Below are positions 56,934 to 64,000 of a stretch of DNA of 64,000 bases, piece after piece (within the stretch, counting starts at the first letter, position 1; every line of letters begins with the position of its first letter). Origin of the DNA: Prochlorococcus sp. AG-347-L21 (lineage in GTDB: Bacteria > Cyanobacteriota > Cyanobacteriia > PCC-6307 > Cyanobiaceae); NCBI GenBank assembly GCA_003278875.1, contig QCCQ01000002.1, positions 1 to 64,000 on the forward strand, written 5' to 3'. A program made the translations under genes and the position numbers. Under the pieces are notes generated by a model. It was not told where the DNA came from and did not search any database. It was given only the letters and a program-made list of their open reading frames with translations.

Positions 56934-57509
56934 ATGGTAACTGGTTCACCACACGTATATTCCAAAAGTAATTTTGATGTTGTAAATATAAATACTTCTA
57001 ACAAAATTAAAAGATTTACACAAAATGGACAAATTCAAATTTTTCAATCTTCATACCGAGGAAGTTACTCTTCTATCATTAGAGACTCCCTAAGAAATGC
57101 TGCTCTTGGCAGGAAAGTGCTCTTAATACAATTTATGAGAGGAGGAGTCAAGCAAGGAATTGATCATGCAGTAAAGCTGTGTGGTAATTTGACCTGGGTA
57201 AGATCATCACATTCATTTGATCAATATAATTCTGAAGCAATTGAAAATAATAAAAATTTAAAAAAATCTATTCATGAATCTATTTTTGAATTATGGAATT
57301 TTTGCAAAAAAGAACTACAGTCTGGAGAGTATGAACAAATGATACTTGATGAAATTTTTTTAGCTGTTGACATGAAAATTATCGATAAAGATGATTTGAT
57401 TTCAACACTTGAAAACCGATTTATATCAGGAGATGTAATCCTTACTGGTACAGATATACCTAAGGATTTATTATTAATGGCCAACCAAATTACTGAACTT
57501 CGCTCATAA
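56934..57509 (+). CDS. BtuR/CobO-like P-loop family protein with degenerate Walker A
   Basis: The 191-residue protein aligns by pattern with ATP:corrinoid adenosyltransferases: GQIQIFQSSYRGSYSSIIRD (32-51), GRKVLLIQFMRGGVKQGIDH, GEYEQMILDEIFLAVDMKII and VILTGTDIPKDLLLMANQIT. The glycine-rich loop that in BtuR reads GDGKGKTT is here SSYRGSYSS (39-47), without the GKT. Adenosyltransferase activity therefore looks unlikely. Its function is unknown; it may be regulatory. It precedes dcd by 4 bp. Confidence 0.75.
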   Translation: MVTGSPHVYSKSNFDVVNINTSNKIKRFTQNGQIQIFQSSYRGSYSSIIRDSLRNAALGRKVLLIQFMRGGVKQGIDHAVKLCGNLTWVRSSHSFDQYNSEAIENNKNLKKSIHESIFELWNFCKKELQSGEYEQMILDEIFLAVDMKIIDKDDLISTLENRFISGDVILTGTDIPKDLLLMANQITELRS

Positions 57510-57513
57510 AACA

Positions 57514-58107
57514 ATGCTAAAGAATGATCTCTGGATAAATCAAAAAGCCTCGGAAGGAATGATTAAACCCTTTCAATCAAATTTAGTGAGGCATCTTGAG
57601 CCTGATAATAAACAAAAGCCAGTTTTGAGTTATGGATGTTCATCCTATGGATATGATTTAAGACTTTCATCAAAAGAATTCCTAATTTTCAGACATATCC
57701 CTGGTACTGTAATGAATCCCAAAAATTTTAATCCTAATAATTTAGAAAAAACTATTCTTCACCATGACACTGATGGAGACTATTTTATTCTTCCTGCTCA
57801 CTCCTATGGTTTAGGAGTGGCTTTAGAAAAAATGAGAGTACCAGAAAATATAACTGTGATCTGTATTGGCAAAAGTACTTACGCACGATTAGGCATTATT
57901 GTTAATACAACGCCTGCAGAAGCAGGATGGGAAGGCCATCTAACTTTAGAGTTTAGTAATAGTTCGGGTGCAGATTGCAGAATCTATGCTGAAGAGGGTA
58001 TTTGCCAACTACTCTTTTTTGAAGGTGATCCATGCTCTACAACATATGAAGATAGAAGAGGTAAATATCAAAACCAGCCAGAGAAGGTGACTTTAGCGAA
58101 AATCTAA
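57514..58107 (+). CDS. dcd: dCTP deaminase
   Basis: The 197-residue protein shows LSYGCSSYGYDLRLSSKEFL, GVALEKMRVPENI, GKSTYARLGIIVNTTPAEAG, WEGHLTLEFSN and EEGICQLLFFEGDPC. This is the trimeric dUTPase/dCTP deaminase fold with the catalytic Glu in PAEAGWEG. It makes dUTP for dTMP synthesis, continued by thyX next door. ATG at 57514 is 4 bp after the BtuR-like gene. thyX starts 1 bp after its stop. Confidence 0.93.
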   Translation: MLKNDLWINQKASEGMIKPFQSNLVRHLEPDNKQKPVLSYGCSSYGYDLRLSSKEFLIFRHIPGTVMNPKNFNPNNLEKTILHHDTDGDYFILPAHSYGLGVALEKMRVPENITVICIGKSTYARLGIIVNTTPAEAGWEGHLTLEFSNSSGADCRIYAEEGICQLLFFEGDPCSTTYEDRRGKYQNQPEKVTLAKI

Positions 58108-58108
58108 A

Positions 58109-58741
58109 ATGAGTAAAGTTGAACTAATTTCGCTAACTCCTGATGCAGAAAAAACAATGGCTTACATTGCAAGAGTTAGTAACCCAAAAAATCAGGAAAA
58201 TGAGGACTACTCGAAATTATTGAGTTATTGCATTAAAAATGAACATTGGAGCGTTTTTGAACAGTCATTTATGACTTTACAAATAGAAACCAACAGAGGA
58301 ATAGCTGCACAAATTTTAAGACATAGATCATTTACTTTCCAAGAATTTTCACAGCGATATGCAGATAGTTCTCAATTGGGTAATATTCCCTTACCAGAGC
58401 TAAGGCGTCAAGATTTTAAAAATAGGCAAAATTCAATCCCTGACCTCCCTGATGAGTTAAAAGAAAGATTCAATGAAAAAATTGGTTTACATTTTCAAGC
58501 TGCATCTGAATTATATGAAGATTTACTTGCTGAAGGCGTAGCCAAAGAATGTGCGAGATTTGTTTTGCCATTAGCTACTCCGACAAGAATCTATATGTCT
58601 GGATCGTGTAGATCTTGGATTCATTACATTCATTTGAGATCAGCTCACGGTACCCAAAAAGAACACAAGGCTATAGCCCAAAGTTGCAAGTCTATTTTTA
58701 AAAAAAGTTTTCCGATAGTATCAAGATCTTTAGAGTGGTAA
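58109..58741 (+). CDS. thyX: flavin-dependent thymidylate synthase
   Basis: The 210-residue ThyX has the FAD/dUMP-binding motif RHRSFTFQEFSQRY (71-84, ThyX consensus RHRxxSxxxxSxR with Thr in the first Ser position), preceded by NEHWSVFEQSFMTLQIET and followed by ARFVLPLATPTRIYMSGSCR and WIHYIHLRS. It methylates dUMP using methylene-tetrahydrofolate (from GlyA) and FADH2, without producing dihydrofolate. No thyA was seen. It starts 1 bp after dcd. The convergent TxlA-like gene ends 3 bp beyond its stop. Confidence 0.96.
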   Translation: MSKVELISLTPDAEKTMAYIARVSNPKNQENEDYSKLLSYCIKNEHWSVFEQSFMTLQIETNRGIAAQILRHRSFTFQEFSQRYADSSQLGNIPLPELRRQDFKNRQNSIPDLPDELKERFNEKIGLHFQAASELYEDLLAEGVAKECARFVLPLATPTRIYMSGSCRSWIHYIHLRSAHGTQKEHKAIAQSCKSIFKKSFPIVSRSLEW

Positions 58742-58744
58742 AAA

Positions 58745-59317
58745 TTATCCATGACTACGAGGACTAACCTCATTATTTTTATTTTCTGGAATTATTGAAA
58801 ATTCAGCATTAATAATTTCTCTATAGGGTTTCTCTTCATTTTTTAAAGTATCAATTAATTCTTTTATTTTTATTTCATCTTGTTTGCCAATAAAAGTAGA
58901 TATTAGATTACCGTTTTTATCAAAAAGATTAACTTGAGGAATTCCGTTGACGGCAAACTTCTGAATATAATTGCCCCATTTTTGATTATCAACATTTAAA
59001 AAGACAAAATTAATATCTTTTTCGTATTCATCTTTTAAAGCAGAAACTTTTGGAGCCATTTCTTTGCAAACTTCACACCACTCAGCATAAAATTCCAGAA
59101 ATGTAGGCTTATTATTTGTAAAAGCAATTTCAGGGTCAACAGATAATTCTCCAAAACTTTTTAGAAGATAAGTTGATTTAAAAAAGAAATTACCTAACAA
59201 AAGGAGTGAAACAACAACAATACTTATAGTTAAAACAAGTATTGCTTTTAGATTTATGTTTACAATTTGCTTTCTACTCTCAGATTGAACCATTAAGTTA
59301 TCTTGAACTACGAACAT
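58745..59317 (-). CDS. txlA: membrane-anchored thioredoxin-like protein (TxlA/HCF164-like)
   Basis: The 190-residue protein has an N-terminal signal anchor (about 24-47, ILVLTISIVVVSLLLLGNFF) and a thioredoxin domain with the redox pair Cys81-x-x-Cys84 (FYAEWCEVCKEMAP), NGIPQVNLFDKNGNLIS and VFLNVDNQKW. TxlA/HCF164 proteins reduce lumenal targets for cytochrome assembly and photosystem function. An alternative ATG at 59293 would shorten the protein by eight residues. It is convergent with thyX. Confidence 0.87.
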   Translation of the reverse strand: MFVVQDNLMVQSESRKQIVNINLKAILVLTISIVVVSLLLLGNFFFKSTYLLKSFGELSVDPEIAFTNNKPTFLEFYAEWCEVCKEMAPKVSALKDEYEKDINFVFLNVDNQKWGNYIQKFAVNGIPQVNLFDKNGNLISTFIGKQDEIKIKELIDTLKNEEKPYREIINAEFSIIPENKNNEVSPRSHG

Positions 59318-59427
59318 TTTAAATAAGTTAAATAAATAAAGAGAATCGAAATCTATAAGCTTTTAATCAACTGATAAAATAAGAAATGAAGAATTATCAA
59401 AATTTCTTAGATTCCTGAAATCTAATT

Positions 59428-60780
59428 ATGCAATCAATCTTTGGAACTGATGGAATAAGAGGAAGATTTAATGAAGAGATAACTTATTCTCTAGCCTACA
59501 AAGTTGGATACGCCCTAGGTTCGACTTTAGATAAAAACAGTCCAATATTAATTGGAAGGGATACAAGAATTAGTGGAGATATTCTGCTCCAGGCTATAAC
59601 ACAAGGTATAAACGAAAGTGGCAAAAAATTTATAAATCTTGGAATCTGCCCTACCCCGGCAATACCTTTTTTAATCAAACATGAGAACTTGAGTAGTGGG
59701 ATCATGATATCTGCAAGTCATAATCCGCCAGAATATAATGGCATAAAAATTTTTGACCATAATGGTCAAAAAATTAACAAATATTTTGAAAATAAAATTC
59801 AAAAATTAATTGAAGAATCAAATCACAATATCTCACTTCCTAGAAAAGTACTCCCACTAAACACAAATAGAGATATTTTTGATATTTATATTAAAAACCT
59901 AATCCAAACAATGGGTGGGGAGAATCTAAGCGGGTTGAAAATAATATTAGACACATGCTATGGATCAGCTACAACCTGCGCAAAAAAAATTTTCCAGTCT
60001 CTTGGTGCTGATGTAAGAGTTATCAATAACTCTAAAAATGGGTTAAAAATTAATATGAATTGTGGTTCTACCAACCTCGAACCATTAAAAAAAGCAATAA
60101 AAGAGAGTCCTGCAGATATGGGTTTTAGCTTCGATGGGGATGCCGATAGAGTAATTGGAATAGATTCAAAAGGCAATGTTCTAGATGGAGATCACATTCT
60201 TTTTCTTTGGGGTAGAGAACTTATGGAACAAAAAATTCTCAAAAATAATTTACTAATATCAACACAAATGGCAAATCTAGGTTTTGAAATAGCCTGGGAG
60301 AAAATTGGAGGGATTTTATATAGAACTGATGTAGGGGATAAACATGTGCATGACGCAATTAAGGAAAAAGGAGCAGTTTTAGGAGGTGAGCAGTCAGGTC
60401 ATATACTTTCAAAAATTAATAACTTTTCTGGAGATGGGATATTGACTGCACTTCAAATTTCTAAATTTTGCAAAAAGAAAAATATAAATTTAAATGATTG
60501 GCTTAAAAGTAGTTTCAAACCTTATGCTCAAAAACTAACCAATATCAATCTAGATTTTAATATTAATAACTTAAATCCAGAAACTAAAATCTTGATTGAT
60601 CAAACTATAGAGTTTTTTCAGAAAATATATTCGGATAATTGTAGAGTTTATATAAGGCCTAGCGGCACAGAACCTGTAATAAGAGTTCTAGTTGAGGCTA
60701 AAAATTATCAGAAAGTTCATTCTTTATCAAGCGAAATAACAAACAAACTCTTTATAGAAATTGAAAAAATAATAAAATAA
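59428..60780 (+). CDS. glmM: phosphoglucosamine mutase
   Basis: The 450-residue GlmM has [16 protein letters not shown] (residues 5-20), [30 protein letters not shown] with the phospho-Ser97, [14 protein letters not shown] for Mg2+, [11 protein letters not shown] and [17 protein letters not shown]. It interconverts glucosamine-6- and glucosamine-1-phosphate for UDP-GlcNAc, feeding peptidoglycan and LPS. The GEQSGH sequence separates GlmM from the other phosphohexomutase at 26524. Starts at ATG 59428; the 110-bp upstream spacer shows no defined site. Confidence 0.96.
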   Translation: MQSIFGTDGIRGRFNEEITYSLAYKVGYALGSTLDKNSPILIGRDTRISGDILLQAITQGINESGKKFINLGICPTPAIPFLIKHENLSSGIMISASHNPPEYNGIKIFDHNGQKINKYFENKIQKLIEESNHNISLPRKVLPLNTNRDIFDIYIKNLIQTMGGENLSGLKIILDTCYGSATTCAKKIFQSLGADVRVINNSKNGLKINMNCGSTNLEPLKKAIKESPADMGFSFDGDADRVIGIDSKGNVLDGDHILFLWGRELMEQKILKNNLLISTQMANLGFEIAWEKIGGILYRTDVGDKHVHDAIKEKGAVLGGEQSGHILSKINNFSGDGILTALQISKFCKKKNINLNDWLKSSFKPYAQKLTNINLDFNINNLNPETKILIDQTIEFFQKIYSDNCRVYIRPSGTEPVIRVLVEAKNYQKVHSLSSEITNKLFIEIEKIIK

Positions 60781-60787
60781 TTATGCA

Positions 60788-61417
60788 TTAAATTTTTATA
60801 TAAATGCTTTCAAAAATATCAAGTTGGTTAACAATCACATATTTTTCCCTATTAGATTTAACTTTAGTTGGATTAAAACTTTCGGAATAATTAAAATCTT
60901 TTTTATCTATTATTTTAAAATGAAAATTACTTGATATGGTGTAATCCATATAGTCGAATAAATCTTTTACATCCGTTTTTATGAAAATCAAGGTCCCTTT
61001 TTGTAATGCATTTGAGAGGTTGTTAATAAATTCTGGCTGAATTACACGCCTTTTATAATGTCTCTTTTTAAACCATGGATCAGGAAAATAAAAAGAAAGA
61101 CTTTTTAAATTTTTAATAATAAATTTACTTTGGACATCATTCAAAATATTATTAGCATTACCAAATATAAAATATAGATTTTTAATTTCTTTTTCAAGCG
61201 CTTTTAATTTAGCATTTTTGACTAACTTCTCACGGATTTCAATTCCTAAATAATTCCACCTTTTATTAACTAAAGCTAAATCAAATAGAAACTCACCAGC
61301 GGCACAACCTATATCTAAATGAAGATTCGATTTAGAATCACCAAACATTTCGCTCAAAGAAGGTATTCTCTCAATTTGATTGAAATTACTACTAAGAGGA
61401 TTAACATGCTGTCTCAT
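60788..61417 (-). CDS. trmB: tRNA (guanine-N7)-methyltransferase
   Basis: The 209-residue TrmB has [17 protein letters not shown] (AdoMet site), [28 protein letters not shown] (the PDPWxKxRHxKRR signature) and IQPEFINNL. It methylates G46 of tRNAs. Length matches the short bacterial form. It is convergent with glmM, 7 bp apart. Upstream, 61418-61539 holds AT-rich DNA with no recognised feature. Confidence 0.94.
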   Translation of the reverse strand: MRQHVNPLSSNFNQIERIPSLSEMFGDSKSNLHLDIGCAAGEFLFDLALVNKRWNYLGIEIREKLVKNAKLKALEKEIKNLYFIFGNANNILNDVQSKFIIKNLKSLSFYFPDPWFKKRHYKRRVIQPEFINNLSNALQKGTLIFIKTDVKDLFDYMDYTISSNFHFKIIDKKDFNYSESFNPTKVKSNREKYVIVNQLDIFESIYIKI

Positions 61418-61539
61418 ACAATTATCAATATATTTCTAGGCAATAATATAAGGATGCATAATATTCATAACTATGACAATAGTAAGTCTAAAAGTAACAG
61501 TTTGATGTTTAATTATTATGTGTTTAAAAAGAAAAAATT

Positions 61540-62163
61540 TTGAACGTTTTTAATCAACTTTCTATTTGGCTATCCTTTCAACTTTCAACAATTTTCCTTA
61601 TTGGTATTCCTGTTACTTTATCCTTCTGGTCAATTAAAAAAAGAAATAAAGCAGTTATTAAACTTCTATCAATTTATTGGAAAGTATCACTTTTATTTTT
61701 TATAAGCCTTTTACTTTTAATAGGAAAGTATAATTATGCTCTTGTGATAACAAATATTTCAACATTATTAATGACAGTTTCAGTTTGGTTTTGGAACGAT
61801 ATTAATGATGAATTAAGAGAATATGATTTTTCTTACTCCCTTACCACAACAACAAAAATATGGAGATGGACGATAACTTTTATATCTCTCAATTTCTTTA
61901 TTCAGAGTTTACAAAACTTTAACTGCTTTTATTTTATCAATTCGGAGGCGTGTGCAATATGGCTTCAGCCTTCTTCAAATTTATATATTACTATTAAAAA
62001 TTTATTTAATTTTTTCTTTGGAGCTAACTTTACACAGCCGATATCAAAATTCTTAGGATTATTTTCATTATTGATCTATATTTTAGGCCTTATTCAATGG
62101 TCAATAATCAAATTACCTAAAAATGGAAGAAACTCCTGCTTCTCAGAAAATGGCAAAAATTGA
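61540..62163 (+). CDS. DUF3177-like membrane protein
   Basis: The 207-residue protein is hydrophobic, with about five membrane segments (FLIGIPVTLSFWSI at 20-33, YWKVSLLFFISLLLLIG, YALVITNISTLLMTVSVWFW, WTITFISLNFFIQSL, and LGLFSLLIYILGLIQWSIIK) and a short basic tail. The pattern fits DUF3177, a cyanobacterial family of unknown function. The start is TTG at 61540, so confidence in the exact N-terminus is moderate. Its 3' end overlaps the next gene by 14-41 bp depending on the start used. Confidence 0.72.
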   Translation: MNVFNQLSIWLSFQLSTIFLIGIPVTLSFWSIKKRNKAVIKLLSIYWKVSLLFFISLLLLIGKYNYALVITNISTLLMTVSVWFWNDINDELREYDFSYSLTTTTKIWRWTITFISLNFFIQSLQNFNCFYFINSEACAIWLQPSSNLYITIKNLFNFFFGANFTQPISKFLGLFSLLIYILGLIQWSIIKLPKNGRNSCFSENGKN

Positions 62164-62458
62164 TTTAATAAATAGTCTTGAAAAAATAAGTTCCGAGATA
62201 CCAGATAGGATACTTAAACTAGAGGGATTTATTCTAAAAGAAAATCAAAAAGAACAATTAGAAATACTTATTTTCAGAGGTTACAGTAGCTCAACAACTC
62301 ATCCAATTGAAATAGATTCAGAAAAAAAAGTAATAACACTTTCTTATACAATTACAAACTTTAAACTTTATAAAGCACCGTTAACAGAAACTGGAGCAAA
62401 TTTTATAAGAGAAAATCAAAACTCAATTTTCTTTTTGAATCAAAAGAACTGGATTTAA
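62123..62458 (+). CDS. small conserved protein, unknown function
   Basis: The product is 111 residues from ATG at 62123 or 102 from ATG at 62150 ([17 protein letters not shown]). It shows a helix then a beta-rich segment: [34 protein letters not shown] and [20 protein letters not shown]. The [11 protein letters not shown] motif is the kind seen in a short uncharacterised cyanobacterial family. The start is undecided because the longer form overlaps the preceding gene by 41 bp. It ends 4 bp inside the convergent ileS gene. Confidence 0.7.
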   Translation: MEETPASQKMAKIDLINSLEKISSEIPDRILKLEGFILKENQKEQLEILIFRGYSSSTTHPIEIDSEKKVITLSYTITNFKLYKAPLTETGANFIRENQNSIFFLNQKNWI

Positions 62459-64000
62459 ATTAATTCAAAATTAATAATATTTGAACATCTTTTGCATAAT
62501 TTTGTATTTTGGATTCCATTAAAAGTTTCTTTTTGATAATGCCAACATCTATCACATTTTTGACCTTGAGCTTTGTTTATTTGAATTTTACCAAGTGCAT
62601 TGTTATCAATACTCAGAGAATTTTCCACCAAATCCGATACCACTTGGAAGTTTGATACTATAAGCCAATCTCTAAATAAATCTACATCTTGATTGCCAAA
62701 TTCATTTAGCCAGGCAAGTGACTCTTTTAAAGCTTTATCTTCAGGTAAATAATTAACTTCAGTTTCCAAAGCTGCTCCAATTATTTGTTTGTTCCTACAT
62801 CCTTCTATAGCCTTGTTAATTTCAACTCTCAAATTTCTTAAATTTGCAATGTGCTCATTAAGTATTTGATTTTTCCATGACTGCGAAAATATTGGCCATC
62901 CTCTTTGAAAGACTGATTTTTCTTCAGTTGAGTATGGAATATTTTGCCAAATATCTTCAGCCATATGACAAAGCACTGGAGAAATAAGTACGGCTAAATT
63001 TTCAACAACTTTTGACATGACAAACTGACAAGATCTTCTCCTAAATTGTGATTTAGAACTTACATATAACCTATCCTTCGCAATATCCAAATAAAAATTT
63101 GATAAATCTACAACGCAAAAACTTTGCAAAATTTGGAAAAATTTGGAAAATTCATAATTTTCATAAGCATTTGATATTTGATCCGTAACCTCAACTAATC
63201 TACCTAACATCCATTGATCTAAGAGAGGCAATTGATCAATTTCAAAACTATCAATTTTAGGATCATAATCATGAATATTACCTAGAAGATATCTTGCAGT
63301 ATTACGAACTTTTCTATAAACGTCTGAAAGTTGCTTGAGTATATTTGAACCAATTGGAACATCTACTGAATAATCTACAGAGCTTACCCACAGCCTTAAA
63401 ACATCAGCACCATAAGCAGGATCAGTTTTTTTATTATTACCTCCATTAATAATCATATTTGGATCAACAACATTTCCTAAAGATTTGCTCATTTTTCTCC
63501 CGTTTTCATCAAGTGCAAAACCATGAGTTAAAACTTTCTTATATGGAGGCTTATTATTGACTGCAACGGATGTTAACAAAGAAGACTGAAACCATCCTCG
63601 ATGTTGATCTGAGCCCTCTAAATAAAGATCTGCTGGATATTTTAATTCACTTCTTAGTTCACATACTGCGGCCCAGCTAGATCCTGAATCGAACCAAACA
63701 TCCATTGTATCTGTTCCTTTTTTCCAAAGATCAGATTCTTTTGCATAATTTCCTGGCAAAAGATTCTTAACATCCCAATCCCACCAAATATCTGCTCCAT
63801 ATTCACTAAAAAGTTCTTGAATATGATTAATTATCTCTTTGTTAAGGAGAATTTCATTACTATTTTTTTTATAAAAAACTGGAATAGGTACTCCCCATGA
63901 CCTTTGTCTAGAAATACACCAATCTCCTCTACCAACAACCATAGAATAAATTCTTTTCTTTCCAGTCTCTGGCATCCATTCAACATCTTCGATTGCCTTT
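62455..64000 (-). CDS. ileS: isoleucyl-tRNA synthetase, C-terminal part (5' end outside window)
   Basis: About 515 residues are visible; the frame is open through the last base, continuing upstream of [20 protein letters not shown] with AIEDVEW. It shows [43 protein letters not shown], the class I signature [17 protein letters not shown] and a C-terminal zinc-ribbon pair ([15 protein letters not shown]). It charges tRNA-Ile; the catalytic HIGH and editing parts lie beyond the edge. It overlaps the convergent small gene by 4 bp. Confidence 0.96.
   Translation of the reverse strand, partial: KAIEDVEWMPETGKKRIYSMVVGRGDWCISRQRSWGVPIPVFYKKNSNEILLNKEIINHIQELFSEYGADIWWDWDVKNLLPGNYAKESDLWKKGTDTMDVWFDSGSSWAAVCELRSELKYPADLYLEGSDQHRGWFQSSLLTSVAVNNKPPYKKVLTHGFALDENGRKMSKSLGNVVDPNMIINGGNNKKTDPAYGADVLRLWVSSVDYSVDVPIGSNILKQLSDVYRKVRNTARYLLGNIHDYDPKIDSFEIDQLPLLDQWMLGRLVEVTDQISNAYENYEFSKFFQILQSFCVVDLSNFYLDIAKDRLYVSSKSQFRRRSCQFVMSKVVENLAVLISPVLCHMAEDIWQNIPYSTEEKSVFQRGWPIFSQSWKNQILNEHIANLRNLRVEINKAIEGCRNKQIIGAALETEVNYLPEDKALKESLAWLNEFGNQDVDLFRDWLIVSNFQVVSDLVENSLSIDNNALGKIQINKAQGQKCDRCWHYQKETFNGIQNTKLCKRCSNIINFELI

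Noticed and set aside
61319..61543. 74-codon plus-strand ORF across the trmB start and the spacer
   Set aside because: Mostly antisense to trmB with low-complexity Asn/Ile/Lys composition; no coding evidence.
1..64000. CRISPR arrays, insertion sequences, prophage or toxin-antitoxin modules
   Set aside because: No spaced repeat arrays, transposase, integrase or phage structural genes were seen on either strand; both tRNA genes lack nearby integrases or duplicated tRNA ends.

Overview
This window looks like core chromosome of a high-light-adapted Prochlorococcus, a marine picocyanobacterium. The DNA is strongly AT-rich and the genes are packed with almost no spacers. Photosystem II small-subunit genes (psbE, F, L, J, K, I, N, H), chlD, ndhCKJ, ntcA and amt sit among housekeeping genes. 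A single divergent phycoerythrin beta gene (cpeB) next to a CpeS-type lyase, with no other phycobilisome genes, is typical of that lineage. The assignment rests on recognised protein families and gene content, not on a database search.

Layout. 1-2 kb: the end of a TVP38/DedA-like membrane protein, a 59-codon ORF, cpeS and cpeB. 2-9 kb: a small coiled-coil protein, a UvrD/PcrA helicase, the CCA-adding enzyme, a fused NDH-like/SelD protein and MTA phosphorylase. 9-13 kb: a photosynthesis block with psbJ-L-F-E, ycf48 and rubredoxin on the minus strand facing ndhC-K-J on the plus strand. 13-25.9 kb: YvcK, an ABC/MCE lipid transporter pair, chlD, folK, a NUDIX hydrolase, photolyase, a DegT aminotransferase, a thioredoxin-fold protein, fabI, hisB and a carotenoid oxygenase. 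25.9-33 kb: RdgB, a phosphohexomutase, a TM0106-type RecB-like protein, YgfZ, PyrE, tRNA-Met, a CBS-domain membrane protein and an oxidoreductase. 33-40 kb: psbK, tgt, cobS, a histidine kinase, DUF3155, an esterase, purH and a DoxX protein. 40-50.9 kb: ispH, amt, sfsA, murJ, two small proteins, tRNA-Arg, glyA, cinA, leuC and leuD. 50.9-64 kb: an LptD-like barrel, psbI, psbN, psbH, pth, small conserved proteins, DUF3084, ntcA, a BtuR-like P-loop relic, dcd, thyX, a TxlA-like thioredoxin, glmM, trmB, two small proteins and the 3' part of ileS.

Several genes connect. RubA, Ycf48 and PsbEFLJ form one photosystem II assembly block. NtcA and its expected target amt are both here, each with an NtcA-like box about 22-23 nt upstream of the same -10 hexamer (TAAATT). 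The two tRNA genes lack an encoded CCA end, which the cca product would add. Dcd and ThyX act in succession toward dTMP.

I see no CRISPR array, insertion sequence, prophage, integrase or defence island, and no convincing undescribed multi-gene system. The observations most worth checking are local. They are the altered SelD active site in the fusion protein, a RecB-like protein that keeps its iron-sulphur cysteines but seems to have lost nuclease residues, a BtuR paralogue without its P-loop, and structured leaders upstream of psbE, amt and the DUF3155 gene. Eight tail-to-tail gene overlaps are also notable.
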